DNA of 64,000 nucleotides from Actinomyces viscosus (GTDB lineage: Bacteria > Actinomycetota > Actinomycetes > Actinomycetales > Actinomycetaceae), in NCBI RefSeq assembly GCF_900637975.1, contig NZ_LR134477.1:3038001-3102000 (forward strand), written 5' to 3'. The position numbers and the translations under genes were made by a program. Of the stretch, positions 1 through 8,157 are shown piece after piece. The notes under the pieces were generated by a model. The model searched no databases, had not been told where the DNA came from, and saw only the letters and a program-made list of their open reading frames with translations. Every line of letters starts with the position of its first letter. Position 1 is the first letter of the stretch.

Positions 1-272
1 TGCGCCAGATTGCCGGGCGCACCTCCCTGCACCGCTCCAGCCTGCCCGCCACCATCTCCGAGGGCTGGCACTCACCGGTGGGCAAGCGCGAGTTCGTCCC
101 CGTGCACGTCAGCGGCTCACCGACCCGCGGCTACCGGGCCGAGCCGACGACGCCACCCGGCACCGTCCGGCTGCACGGCCTGTCCGAGGCCAACGCCATC
201 GCCGTCGTCCCCGAGGACACGAGCACCGTGGTGGCCGGCGACACCCTCCACTGCCTCCTGCTGGACGCCTGA
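1..272 (+). CDS. MoeA/Glp-type molybdotransferase, C-terminal end (partial)
   Basis: Only the last 89 codons are present; the reading frame enters from the left edge at base 3 and stops at 270-272. The residues match the C-terminal domain IV of MoeA/gephyrin proteins: a short beta domain with the end pattern G-x-V-x-L-x-G-L-x-x-A-N, then an acidic/proline turn and a final A-G-D-x-L segment. MoeA inserts molybdate into molybdopterin. In Actinobacteria a MoeA paralogue called Glp sits beside a GNAT gene and the membrane protein GlpR and takes part in cell division instead. Both of those neighbours follow here, so Glp is the better reading. The stop overlaps the next start as TGATG. The catalytic part lies outside the window, so activity cannot be judged. 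Confidence 0.75.
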   Translation, partial: RQIAGRTSLHRSSLPATISEGWHSPVGKREFVPVHVSGSPTRGYRAEPTTPPGTVRLHGLSEANAIAVVPEDTSTVVAGDTLHCLLLDA

Positions 273-1063
273 TGCCAGGCGTCCCGGCCCCGCACCAGGA
301 ACCCCGCGATGACGCCGAGCGGAGGCCCTCAGGAGCCGGGGCGCGGGGCGTCCGCGGCGGGGGACTGCGACGGGCGGTGGCCGGTCTGCTCCTCGGGGCG
401 GGCTCGTCCGAGCGCTTCGCCTGGCCGGTGCGCCTTGAGCCCGAACCGGTCAGGCAGGGCCGGGACCCCGGCTCGCCGGCAGGTCCCGGTCGCCCGTCCG
501 TCGTCGTGCGCGAGCTGCGGGCCGATGACGAGGGGGCCTGGAGAGCGCTGCGGCTGGCGGAGAATGACCGGCTCTCCCCCTGGGAGGCCACCCTGCCGGT
601 AGGCGGCGGGGAGACCCTGAGCGCCTTTCCCGACTTCGTGCGCCGCCAGACGCGCCGGGCCAGGTTGGGGGAGGCGATGCCCTTCGTCGTCGAGGTCGAC
701 GGCGCCTTCGCCGGCCAGGTCGCCGTCGACCCGATCACCTGGGGCGCCACGCGCAGCGCCCAGGTGGGCTACTGGATCGGAGCTGCGTGGCAGGGGCGGG
801 GCCTCATGCGTCTGTCGGTGGCCATGGTTCTCGACCACCTCCTCGGGCCGGTCGGGCTGCACCGTGTGGAGATCAACGTGCGCCCCGACAATGAGCGGAG
901 CCTGGCGCTGTGCCGTGGGCTCGGGCTGCGCGAGGAGGGGCTGCGCCGCGGCTACATGCACATCAACGGCGCCTGGGCCGACCACGTCTCCTTCGCCGCC
1001 CTCGCCGAGGAGACCCGCGGACCCGACGGCGTCGGCTTCCAGCGTCGGCTCACCCGAGGATGA
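272..1063 (+). CDS. GNAT family N-acetyltransferase (RimJ-like)
   Basis: 263 residues from an ATG that overlaps the upstream stop. The acetyltransferase domain covers about residues 76-235; its acetyl-CoA loop reads WQGRGLM near residue 170 and is followed by the helix and strands typical of RimJ/RimL proteins, which acetylate protein N-termini or amino-sugar-like substrates with acetyl-CoA. The first 35 residues are Arg/Gly/Pro-rich and poorly conserved in style. An in-frame GTG at 377 starts a segment (VAGLLLGAG) closer to the usual beginning of these proteins, so the true start may be there. The gene is translationally coupled to the MoeA/Glp gene and followed by glpR. A GNAT gene is a constant partner of that pair, but its substrate is unknown. 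Confidence 0.8.
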   Translation: MPGVPAPHQEPRDDAERRPSGAGARGVRGGGLRRAVAGLLLGAGSSERFAWPVRLEPEPVRQGRDPGSPAGPGRPSVVVRELRADDEGAWRALRLAENDRLSPWEATLPVGGGETLSAFPDFVRRQTRRARLGEAMPFVVEVDGAFAGQVAVDPITWGATRSAQVGYWIGAAWQGRGLMRLSVAMVLDHLLGPVGLHRVEINVRPDNERSLALCRGLGLREEGLRRGYMHINGAWADHVSFAALAEETRGPDGVGFQRRLTRG

Positions 1064-1282
1064 CGATTTCTCACGGCTCGTGCCGGAGGCGGGGGCGGCG
1101 TCCGGATGGGGCGCTCGTGAGGTGATCGGGGGCGTCGCGGTGGGCCAGGCGTGGGGAGGGCGGCCAGGGGACCGAGGCGGGGAGACAGGTGCGGAAGAAA
1201 CGTATGTGACTCGTGTGATAACAGAGATGTAATGCTGACAGTGTGACGTCTTGAATCCCAGGTATTTCGCAGGAAAACCGGA

Positions 1283-2962
1283 GTGTTCCTGCGCGGGGAG
1301 AAGGCCCTGCACGCCTACGGTTACGGTGTGGGAATCGAGATCTGGGCCGTCATTGCCCTCATCACGATTCTCTCCGTGTACCTCCTTCCGTATTTGGTGG
1401 GGCGCCGCGAGATGACGTGGCGCTCCAACGTCCAGGACCGCTACTCGGCCGAGCTGCGCGTCCTGGCCACGGGGGCTGCCGCCGTCGAGCGCGACGACAC
1501 CTGTGCGAGCAGTGGGCATGCGGAGCTCTTTCGACGTCGACCGGAGGTGAGGGTGATGAACAGGCCCGCCGTGAGGAATGTGCGTGCCCTGCGCACCGAG
1601 CGCGAGCTCGACCATGCTCGTCAGGTTCACGCGCAGGGGCGTGAGCGCCGTCGGGTCGCCGCCTCGCACCGCGGGATCGTCGCCAGTGTCCTGCTCGGAG
1701 TCTCGCTGGGGGCCTGGGTGCTGGGCCTCGTGACGGCACTGCCGTGGTGGCCGGCCCTGCTGCCCACCGCGCTGCTGGGGGTCTCCATGGTGGCGGGACG
1801 TCGCGCCGCCCTGGCCTCCGCGGCAGCGGACCGCCGCGAGCGCCGTCGCATTGCCGAGCTCGAGCACACCCTGGTGACCCTGACCGGCCGACGCTCCCCC
1901 GCCTCCGTCGTGGCCGCGCCCCGTTCCGTCGTCGACGGTGGACGCAGCGCCTCCAGTGCTTCCAGCAGTGCCGGCAGCGCCTCCGGCGTCAGTGCCGCCT
2001 CACCCGCCGCGCCCGCCGGTGAGGCGAGTGCGGCGCAGGATCCCTTCATGGAACGCCTCGCCCGGGAAGGCGCCCAGCGGACGGCGAGCCGCTCAGCGAC
2101 GCATTCGGCGACGTCGGCGGTATCGGCCCAGGAGGCCGCAGGCGCGACGTCTGCTGACGCCGCCGAGGCGACTGCCTCAACGGCGCCTGCCGCCGCACCG
2201 GCCGCTGAGTCCGCCGAGGCGGCCGGCGCAGCCGCCGCTCAGCCCTCCCTCGCCGCTGATCCCGAGGCGGACCGCCTGGCTCGGCTCGATGCCGACCTTG
2301 ATGCGGAGACCGCCGCGGCCGTGGCCGCCGAGCGCGAGGCGACCCGGCGCGCCTCGGTGCACGTGCCCTCGCGCCACGCCGGCAAGGTCTCCCGCGACAT
2401 GCGCGAGGCGGTCTCGCGTGATGGCGACGAGCAGAGCTCGCCGCGGACCAAGGACTTCGTCGCCTCCTTGTCGACGGCGACCTCCCGCCGCCTGACCGGC
2501 TGGGGCAGGCTCTTCGCCGAGGCCAGCGCCATCGAGCAGGAGGCGCAGGCCCAGGAGGCTGCGGCGTCGGCCCCCGAGGCTCCCACGAGCGCCCGGCAGC
2601 CCGCCGCTCCGGTCTCCTCGACCGCCTCCGAGCCGGCTCGCCCGTCCGCCCGCTACCAGGCTCCCGCTGCCAGTGCGCCCGCGGAGGCGGAGGAGGTCAC
2701 CAAGGAGGAGGCGACGACGTCGACCCCGCCCCAGGGCTGGCGGCCGGTCCATGTCCCCGCCCCGACCTACACGCTGGCGGCCAGGGCGCCCCGGCGCTCC
2801 TACGCCGACCCGGTGGTCGACCCGGGTGTCTCGGCGCCGGTGCCCGCGCGCCCGCAGACGGCTCGCGCCTACGTCCCCGCTCCGGTGGAGGACGAGGAAG
2901 AGCTCTTCCACCCCATCGACCTCGACGCCATCCTTGAGGGGCGGCGGGCGGCCGGCGAGTAG
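1283..2962 (+). CDS. glpR: GlpR/SepX-like membrane protein (gephyrin-like protein receptor)
   Basis: 559 residues. It starts with GTG at 1283, preceded by AGGA seven bases upstream; a GTG at 1328 is an alternative. A first membrane helix lies at about residues 15-40 and two more at about 135-178. Residues from about 190 to 530 are a long Ala/Ser/Glu-rich, low-complexity cytoplasmic region. The protein ends in a conserved-looking tail, DLDAILEGRRAAGE. Three N-terminal helices, a disordered middle and a DLDA-hxx-RR end, placed after Glp and a GNAT, is the signature of GlpR of corynebacteria and SepX of Streptomyces, which link a gephyrin-like protein to the divisome. Assignment rests on architecture and gene order rather than strong sequence identity. 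Confidence 0.7.
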   Translation: MFLRGEKALHAYGYGVGIEIWAVIALITILSVYLLPYLVGRREMTWRSNVQDRYSAELRVLATGAAAVERDDTCASSGHAELFRRRPEVRVMNRPAVRNVRALRTERELDHARQVHAQGRERRRVAASHRGIVASVLLGVSLGAWVLGLVTALPWWPALLPTALLGVSMVAGRRAALASAAADRRERRRIAELEHTLVTLTGRRSPASVVAAPRSVVDGGRSASSASSSAGSASGVSAASPAAPAGEASAAQDPFMERLAREGAQRTASRSATHSATSAVSAQEAAGATSADAAEATASTAPAAAPAAESAEAAGAAAAQPSLAADPEADRLARLDADLDAETAAAVAAEREATRRASVHVPSRHAGKVSRDMREAVSRDGDEQSSPRTKDFVASLSTATSRRLTGWGRLFAEASAIEQEAQAQEAAASAPEAPTSARQPAAPVSSTASEPARPSARYQAPAASAPAEAEEVTKEEATTSTPPQGWRPVHVPAPTYTLAARAPRRSYADPVVDPGVSAPVPARPQTARAYVPAPVEDEEELFHPIDLDAILEGRRAAGE

Positions 2963-3050
2963 TCCTGCCGCGGGGAGCGGGAGACTCCCTCAGGCCAGGC
3001 TGTTGCGGGGCAGGTTCTGGTGCCGGTGGGCGGGCTCACCGCCATCGAAC

Positions 3051-3081
3051 TTGCCAGCACGCCCCGCGGCGGTGCTAGGAT
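3051..3081 (+). promoter_or_regulatory. Probable tRNA-Ala promoter
   Basis: TTGCCA (3051-3056) and TAGGAT (3076-3081) with a 19-base spacer lie just upstream of the tRNA and fit a housekeeping sigma promoter with a slightly long spacer. Confidence 0.45.
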
Positions 3082-3093
3082 CAGCCCGCACTT

Positions 3094-3166
3094 GGGGCTA
3101 TGGCGCAGTTGGTAGCGCGTCTCGTTCGCAATGAGAAGGTCGGGGGTTCGAATCCCCCTAGCTCCA
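3094..3166 (+). tRNA. tRNA-Ala (anticodon CGC)
   Basis: A 73-base cloverleaf. The acceptor arm GGGGCTA pairs with TAGCTCC and contains the G3-U70 wobble that marks alanine tRNAs. The anticodon loop is TTCGCAA, giving anticodon CGC for GCG codons. The T-arm GGGGGTTCGAATCCCCC is perfect. CCA is not fully encoded after the discriminator A. Confidence 0.95.
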
Positions 3167-3174
3167 CCGCATGA

Positions 3175-3214
3175 GGGGCTGCCCCGCCGAGAGGATCGGC
3201 GGGGCAGCCCCTTT
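3175..3214 (+). terminator. Rho-independent terminator of tRNA-Ala
   Basis: Inverted repeat with arms of about 15-16 bp (GGGGCTGCCCCGCCGA and its complement) around a GAGGA loop, followed by TTT, 8 bases after the tRNA. Confidence 0.85.
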
Positions 3215-3567
3215 CCCGTCTGCGAGACATCATCGCCGTCGTCGACCTGGCTGCGAGAGGGGAGACGATGCTTCCCGTCTCTGAGAGCTTCGCGCTCGCC
3301 GACGCCGCTGGCGCCCACCGTACTGTCGAGTCCGGCCACGGCGCCGGCAAGGTCGTCCTGCTCCCGTGACGGCACAGTGATTTCAGTCACCTGAAATCGA
3401 TGTTGGTCGATGGAAGTGCGCGGATTTGCGCGGACTCCCATGGCTGTCGGCATGTTGTGGCAACCGGCCAGGATGGGGATCTTGCCCCTAAGGCGGTCGG
3501 TGTCGGCCATGTGGTGCGTATCCTGGAACAGAAACCAACCAAGTGGACTGTTAACTGGAGAGGCACC
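3215..3567 (+). other. Intergenic region upstream of the polysaccharide cluster
   Basis: 353 bases between the tRNA terminator and the deacetylase start. I see no convincing gene. It holds the palindrome at 3379-3398 and several short hairpins (for example GGGGATCTTGCCCC near 3476), which could be a structured leader. I could not match it to a known riboswitch class. Confidence 0.5.
3379..3398. promoter_or_regulatory. Perfect palindrome, possible operator
   Basis: GATTTCAG-TCAC-CTGAAATC is an 8-bp perfect inverted repeat with a 4-base centre. It is AT-rich in a GC-rich setting, lies about 170 bases before the deacetylase start, and has no T-run after it. This fits a protein-binding site better than a terminator. 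The binding protein is unknown. Confidence 0.5.
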
Positions 3568-4863
3568 GTGCTGCAGCGTGATCGGATGGGCCGCCGTAGT
3601 TTCCTGATGGGCGGTCTCGCCTGGACCGCGTCGGCTACCTTCCTGCCCAGGAGTATCCAGCCGATAGCCCACGCCTCCCCGGCTCCGGCCGCCGCCCCTC
3701 CCATGTGGCAGCCGCAGACGGTGCTCTCCGACATGCAGGACCCGCGCGCCTGGGTCCTCTCCTCCGACGACGGCTCCATACGGCCCGACACCTCCACCTA
3801 CTCCCACGGGAGCCAGTCGCTGGAGATCACCACCACCGGCGATCCCGACCGGCCCACCAGCGCCGACCTCGCCCTGGTGGGTGTCAACATGACCGACTGC
3901 CAGTGGGACCTGTGGCTTCGCGCTGAGGACTACCGGCAGATCGGAAGCATCCTGCTCGAGCTCGGCGGCGACGGAGAGGACTGCCTGCGCCTCGATGTCG
4001 CTCCCGACATGCGCACGCTGCGCACCGGGACCTGGTGCCGGGTCACCGTCAACCGCGCTGCGGCGCGCTCCGTCGTCGGCAGCCCACCGTTGGAGCGGGT
4101 GACGAGGGTGAGGCTGAAGGTCGTCCCCGAATCCGACTCCTCCTCGAGCCGGCTGTGGCTCGGCTACCTGGCGACCCTGCCCTCGGCCGACAGCGGTATC
4201 GTCTCCATCTCCTTCGACGACGGCTACGACAGCGACTACGACACGGCCCGGGGCATCATGCAGGGGTACGGTATCCCGGCGGCAACCTCCTACGTCATCG
4301 CCGACAAGGTCGGGCTGCCGGGCCGTATGAGCGCCGACCAGCTCGCTGAGATGCGAGAGGTTCACGGCTGGGACATTGCCGCCCACGCCTCCACCGACCT
4401 CACCACGCTCGACGAGGCGGGGATGCGCAAGGAGTTCGAGACGATCAGGTCCTTCCTCCTTGAACACGGATACCCCGAGGGTGCTGCCCACTTCGCCCTG
4501 CCCATGGGGCGGTACAACGACCTCGTGCTGCGCACCTCCCAGAGCTACTTCGACTCGCTGCGCACCATCGACGTCGCCCCGGAGACCCTCGCGCCGGGGG
4601 ACCCGTTCCGGCTGCGCGTCTTCTACTGCGGCGCCTACACCACCGAGGAACAGGTGGAACGGACCCTGGCCAAGTGCCGGGAGCACCGCTGCTGGACCCA
4701 CATGGTCTTCCATCGCGTTGACAAGGAACCTGACGACGCTCCCGAGTCGGTGAAAGCAGCCAGCTTCAAGCGGTTCATGAAGCAGGTGGCGGACTCCGGC
4801 CTGCCCGTCAAGACGGTTCCGGAGGTCATGCGCAGCCAGGCGCCCGCCCCCGCCCCGGGCTGA
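3568..4863 (+). CDS. Tat-exported polysaccharide deacetylase family protein
   Basis: 431 residues. The GTG start at 3568 is chosen for the GGAGAGG ribosome site just before it and because it puts MGRRSFLMGG, a twin-arginine motif with hydrophobic stretch and Ala-rich cleavage region, at the N-terminus. Residues about 40-205 form a beta-rich accessory region. The NodB deacetylase fold begins near 209: motif 1 is SFDDGYD (D217, D218) and motif 2 is HASTD (H273). The usual metal-binding H-x3-H therefore has Asp (D277) instead of the second His. The family removes N- or O-acetyl groups from cell-surface polysaccharides. Genes for UDP-glucuronate supply and a processive glycosyltransferase follow, which suggests it edits their product outside the membrane. 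Enzyme activity is unproven given the altered motif. Confidence 0.82.
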   Translation: MLQRDRMGRRSFLMGGLAWTASATFLPRSIQPIAHASPAPAAAPPMWQPQTVLSDMQDPRAWVLSSDDGSIRPDTSTYSHGSQSLEITTTGDPDRPTSADLALVGVNMTDCQWDLWLRAEDYRQIGSILLELGGDGEDCLRLDVAPDMRTLRTGTWCRVTVNRAAARSVVGSPPLERVTRVRLKVVPESDSSSSRLWLGYLATLPSADSGIVSISFDDGYDSDYDTARGIMQGYGIPAATSYVIADKVGLPGRMSADQLAEMREVHGWDIAAHASTDLTTLDEAGMRKEFETIRSFLLEHGYPEGAAHFALPMGRYNDLVLRTSQSYFDSLRTIDVAPETLAPGDPFRLRVFYCGAYTTEEQVERTLAKCREHRCWTHMVFHRVDKEPDDAPESVKAASFKRFMKQVADSGLPVKTVPEVMRSQAPAPAPG

Positions 4864-4950
4864 GGCCGACGTCGCGCGCCGCCCCGAGCGCCCATCCCCG
4901 GTCCTCCCTTCCGACCTTCCCGAATCGCCCGATACGGATGGATTGACTGC

Positions 4951-6273
4951 ATGAACATCACTGTCATCGGTTGCGGCTACCTCGGAGCCGTCCACGCCTG
5001 CGCCATGGCCGAGCTGGGGCACCGCGTCGTCGGCGTCGACGTCGACCAGGACAAGGTCGACGCCCTCGGCGAAGGGCGGGCCCCCTTCCATGAACCGGGA
5101 TTCACCGAGATCCTGCGACGACGGATCGAGTCCGGCGGACTGATGTTCACGACCGACTTCTCGGCGATATCCGGGGCGCAGGCCCACTTCATCGCCGTTG
5201 GCACGCCGGAGGGCCCCGATGGGGCCGCGGACCTGACCTACGTTGACGCCGCCGTTGAGGCGATGAAGCCGTACCTGGGGGTGTGCCTCGACGGCGACGA
5301 GGTCGTCGTGGGCAAGTCGACCGTTCCGGTGGGCACGGCCGCGCGACTGGCCCCGACCATCGCCGCATCAGGAGCCGTCCTGGTCTGGAACCCCGAGTTC
5401 CTGCGCGAGGGGTTCGCCGTCGAGGACACCCTGGGTCCTGACCGCATGGTCTACGGCCTGCCGGAGGACCCCGCCGACGCCGAGCGCGCCACGGCCGTCC
5501 TGGACGAGCTCTACGCGCCCATCATCGAGTCGGGAACGCCCCGCCTCGTCATGGACTACGCCACCGCCGAGCTGGTCAAGATCAGCGCCAACGCCTTCCT
5601 GGCCACGAAGATCTCCTTCATCAACGCCATGGCGAGCGTGTGCGACGCCGCCGGCGGGGACGTCACCGCGCTGGCCCGGAGCATCGGGATGGACGCCCGG
5701 ATCGGCGGTCGTTTTCTGCGGGCGGGGATCGGCTTCGGCGGCGGCTGCCTGCCCAAGGACATCCGTGCCTTCCGGGCCCGGGCCGACGAGCTCGGCGTCG
5801 GCGAGGCGCTGAACTTCCTCGCCGAGGTGGACCAGATCAACGAGGACGCCCGTCACCAGACCCTGGACAAGGCCAGGAGCATGCTCGGCGGGTCGGTGAA
5901 CCGGGCGCGCGTGGCGGTGCTGGGGACGACCTTCAAGCCCGACAGTGATGACATGCGGTGCTCGCCCGGGCTGGCCATCGCCGCCGAGCTGGCCGACGAG
6001 GGCGCCCGAGTGGTCGTGACCGACCCCGCTGCCGCGCCGATCCTGGCCCATGACGACGATCTGCCCTACGACGTCGCAGCCGATCTCGAGGAGGCGCTGA
6101 CCTCGGCTGACCTGGTCCTCCTGGCCACCGAGTGGGACCAGTACACCAGCTGTGACCCCGCCTGGGCGGCTGCTCTGGTCGACCGGCGCAACGTCGTCGA
6201 CGGGCGTAACGCCCTGGATCCCAAGGCCTGGCGGAGCGCGGGTTTCGCCTACGCGGCTGTCGGCTCCCGGTAG
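4951..6273 (+). CDS. ugd: UDP-glucose 6-dehydrogenase
   Basis: 440 residues, full length for the family. It oxidises UDP-glucose twice with NAD+ to UDP-glucuronate in the cytoplasm. The N-terminal Rossmann motif is GCGYLGAVHA at residues 7-16. The catalytic loop FGGGCLPKD has its nucleophile at C266. The C-terminal UDP-binding domain includes GTTFKPDSDDMR. The start ATG gives the standard beginning (MNITVIGCGYLG), though no strong ribosome site is visible. It lies 87 bases after the deacetylase and 47 bases before the synthase. That pairing is like hasB with hasA, so this enzyme probably supplies the acidic sugar for the polymer made by the next gene. Confidence 0.95.
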   Translation: MNITVIGCGYLGAVHACAMAELGHRVVGVDVDQDKVDALGEGRAPFHEPGFTEILRRRIESGGLMFTTDFSAISGAQAHFIAVGTPEGPDGAADLTYVDAAVEAMKPYLGVCLDGDEVVVGKSTVPVGTAARLAPTIAASGAVLVWNPEFLREGFAVEDTLGPDRMVYGLPEDPADAERATAVLDELYAPIIESGTPRLVMDYATAELVKISANAFLATKISFINAMASVCDAAGGDVTALARSIGMDARIGGRFLRAGIGFGGGCLPKDIRAFRARADELGVGEALNFLAEVDQINEDARHQTLDKARSMLGGSVNRARVAVLGTTFKPDSDDMRCSPGLAIAAELADEGARVVVTDPAAAPILAHDDDLPYDVAADLEEALTSADLVLLATEWDQYTSCDPAWAAALVDRRNVVDGRNALDPKAWRSAGFAYAAVGSR

Positions 6274-6320
6274 TCACTGCGGCCGTCAGGCTCTTCAACT
6301 CAACGCGGAAGGACTGGCGC

Positions 6321-7835
6321 ATGTCCTGGTCATTCGGATTCTTCGTCATGCTCGGCTGCCTTCTCATCCTCCTGGCCTGCCTAGCGGTCAAGCTGCTGTT
6401 CAAGCGCGGGCTGAGGCTCAGGGCGGTGCGGGTCCGCAGCGCGGGCAGCAGGCAGGTGGTGGCCGTACGCACACCGGTGACGACGCCGGCTGAGGCGCAG
6501 CGCAGCGCCGACGTCACCGGGCTGCCTCGGGCGCTCATGGGGATCAGCCGTCCCTCGCCCGCCATCATGGTGACCATCGGCCTGGCCGGCTGGTTGTCCT
6601 GGCGCGTGCTGCTCAGTCGGCACCATGTCCTGGACCCGTGGGCGGTGCGGACCTTCGATGTTCTCTTCCTCCTCGTCGCGGTCCAGCTGGTGCTGGCCTG
6701 CTTCGAGGGGCGCCTGATCGGCAGCGGAGAGGCGTATCGGGTCGCCGTGCTCATCCCGCTCTACAACGAGGATCCCGACGTCGTGGTGCGGATGCTCTCC
6801 GCCCTGCTGAACCAGACCTCCCCACCGGCCGAGATCCACGTCGTCGACGACGGCTCCACCCAGGGCTCCTATCTGGAGCAGCGGGACTGGTTCATCGAGC
6901 AGGCCGCGGTCAGCGGCATCTACGCCACCTGGCAACGCACTCCCAACGAGGGCAAGCGCCATGCTCAGGTCCATGGCTTCAGGAAGATCCGCGACGCCGA
7001 CCTGTTCGTGACCGTCGACTCCGACTCCATGCTCGACGCCGAGGCCCTGCGCGAGATCGTCCAGCCCTTCAGCGATCCCCGGGTCATGTCGGTGGCCGGC
7101 GTCATCCTGGCGATCAACAACCGGGAGAACCTGCTGGCGCGGGTGACCGACGTGATCTTCGTGGGGCAGCAGCTCATCGACCGCGCCTTCATGTCGCAGC
7201 TCGGGTCGGTGATGGTCAACTCCGGCGGTCTGGCCGCCTACCGGTGCAGCATCCTGGCCGAGAACATCGACGTCTACATGCGTGAGAGCTACCTGGGGCG
7301 GCACGTGGAGTTCTCCGACGACTCCATGCTGACGCTCTTCGCCCTGCTTCACGGCAGGACCGTCCAGCAGCCCTCGGCCTTCGCCTTCGCGTGGATGCCC
7401 GACCGGTGGAGCCACCACTACCGCCAGCAGGAGCGCTGGTTCCGAGGCTCCTTCATCCGTGGGCTCTGGCGCGTCCGCTTCCTGCCGGTCCTCTCGTGGG
7501 GGTGGTGGAGGCAGGCCACCGGCTGGATGCAGATCTGGGCGGTGAGCTCCGTGTTCGTCTACCTGGTGCTCTGGCGCCCACTGACCACCGGCAACGGGGT
7601 CCCGCTCGCGGTGGCGCTGGTGCCCCTCATGATCGGGCTGGCGCAGAACTCCAGGTACCTCAACGTGTGGCGGTCGGACACCACCGGCTTCCAGAGGCGC
7701 GCGAGCCTCATCCTGTCCCCGGTGGCGACGCTCTGGTCGGCGGTGATCCTGCGCCCCTTGCGGCTGTGGGGCATGGTCACCAGCTGGAAGATGGGGTGGA
7801 ACACCCGCCAGCAGGTCGAGGTCACCTCCCGGTGA
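6321..7835 (+). CDS. Processive family-2 glycosyltransferase, hyaluronan-synthase-like
   Basis: 504 residues. One N-terminal helix (about residues 5-25), another pair near 75-130, then a GT-A domain: LIPLYNEDP near 147, HVVDDGS near 174-180, the metal-binding VDSDSM near 233, and QQERW at 369-373, the Q-x-x-R-W signature of processive synthases such as HAS, NodC and chitin synthase. Several membrane helices follow at about 395-490. Such enzymes polymerise a sugar nucleotide and extrude the chain through their own channel. Upstream ugd suggests UDP-glucuronate is one donor; the deacetylase suggests N-acetylhexosamine is in the polymer. The product could be hyaluronan-like but this is inference. 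GGAAGG lies before the ATG. No other polysaccharide genes follow. Confidence 0.85.
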   Translation: MSWSFGFFVMLGCLLILLACLAVKLLFKRGLRLRAVRVRSAGSRQVVAVRTPVTTPAEAQRSADVTGLPRALMGISRPSPAIMVTIGLAGWLSWRVLLSRHHVLDPWAVRTFDVLFLLVAVQLVLACFEGRLIGSGEAYRVAVLIPLYNEDPDVVVRMLSALLNQTSPPAEIHVVDDGSTQGSYLEQRDWFIEQAAVSGIYATWQRTPNEGKRHAQVHGFRKIRDADLFVTVDSDSMLDAEALREIVQPFSDPRVMSVAGVILAINNRENLLARVTDVIFVGQQLIDRAFMSQLGSVMVNSGGLAAYRCSILAENIDVYMRESYLGRHVEFSDDSMLTLFALLHGRTVQQPSAFAFAWMPDRWSHHYRQQERWFRGSFIRGLWRVRFLPVLSWGWWRQATGWMQIWAVSSVFVYLVLWRPLTTGNGVPLAVALVPLMIGLAQNSRYLNVWRSDTTGFQRRASLILSPVATLWSAVILRPLRLWGMVTSWKMGWNTRQQVEVTSR

Positions 7836-8157
7836 AGCTAGGTGCCGACCTCTCCTCTGACTCCTCCGACCCTCGTGAGGGACCTGCTTGTCCGATGACA
7901 GCCGATCGCGTGCTGCTCAACTGACATCTCCTTGGCTCATCGACTCTTGTGCACCTGAGGTGCACGATCACTCTAGCGGTGTCCCTGCAGAGGAAGGGGG
8001 AACTGCTGTGACACCCCTGGCTCGCAGGCCAGTTCCGTCGAGAACGGTATTCAGGGCATGAGCCAGTGCCGGAGGGCTGACGCACTCACCGCAGACCGAG
8101 GAATGCCGAGGAATACGGCAACCATGCAGCGGATACTCCAATGAATAAGTCTTCGTC
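7836..8157. other. Intergenic region after the polysaccharide cluster
   Basis: 322 bases between the synthase and the convergent oxidoreductase remnant. No gene is supported. The only clear element is the near-perfect palindrome at 7949-7965 (GTGCACCT-G-AGGTGCAC). I see no typical terminator with a T-run. Confidence 0.5.
7949..7965. promoter_or_regulatory. 17-bp palindrome
   Basis: GTGCACCT-G-AGGTGCAC has perfect 8-bp arms around a single base. It is too compact for a terminator hairpin and looks like a dimer-binding operator or a decayed site. No adjacent promoter or regulator gene identifies its protein. Confidence 0.4.

Noticed and set aside
3094..3214. Integration site of a mobile element at tRNA-Ala
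   Set aside because: No integrase and no repeated tRNA 3' end lie in the flanking DNA; the neighbours are ordinary chromosomal genes.
2869..5187. Long leftward open frame (over 700 codons) opposite the deacetylase and ugd
   Set aside because: It crosses the tRNA and its terminator, has no recognisable domain, and mirrors the codons of two clear genes. Long antisense frames are expected in high-GC DNA.
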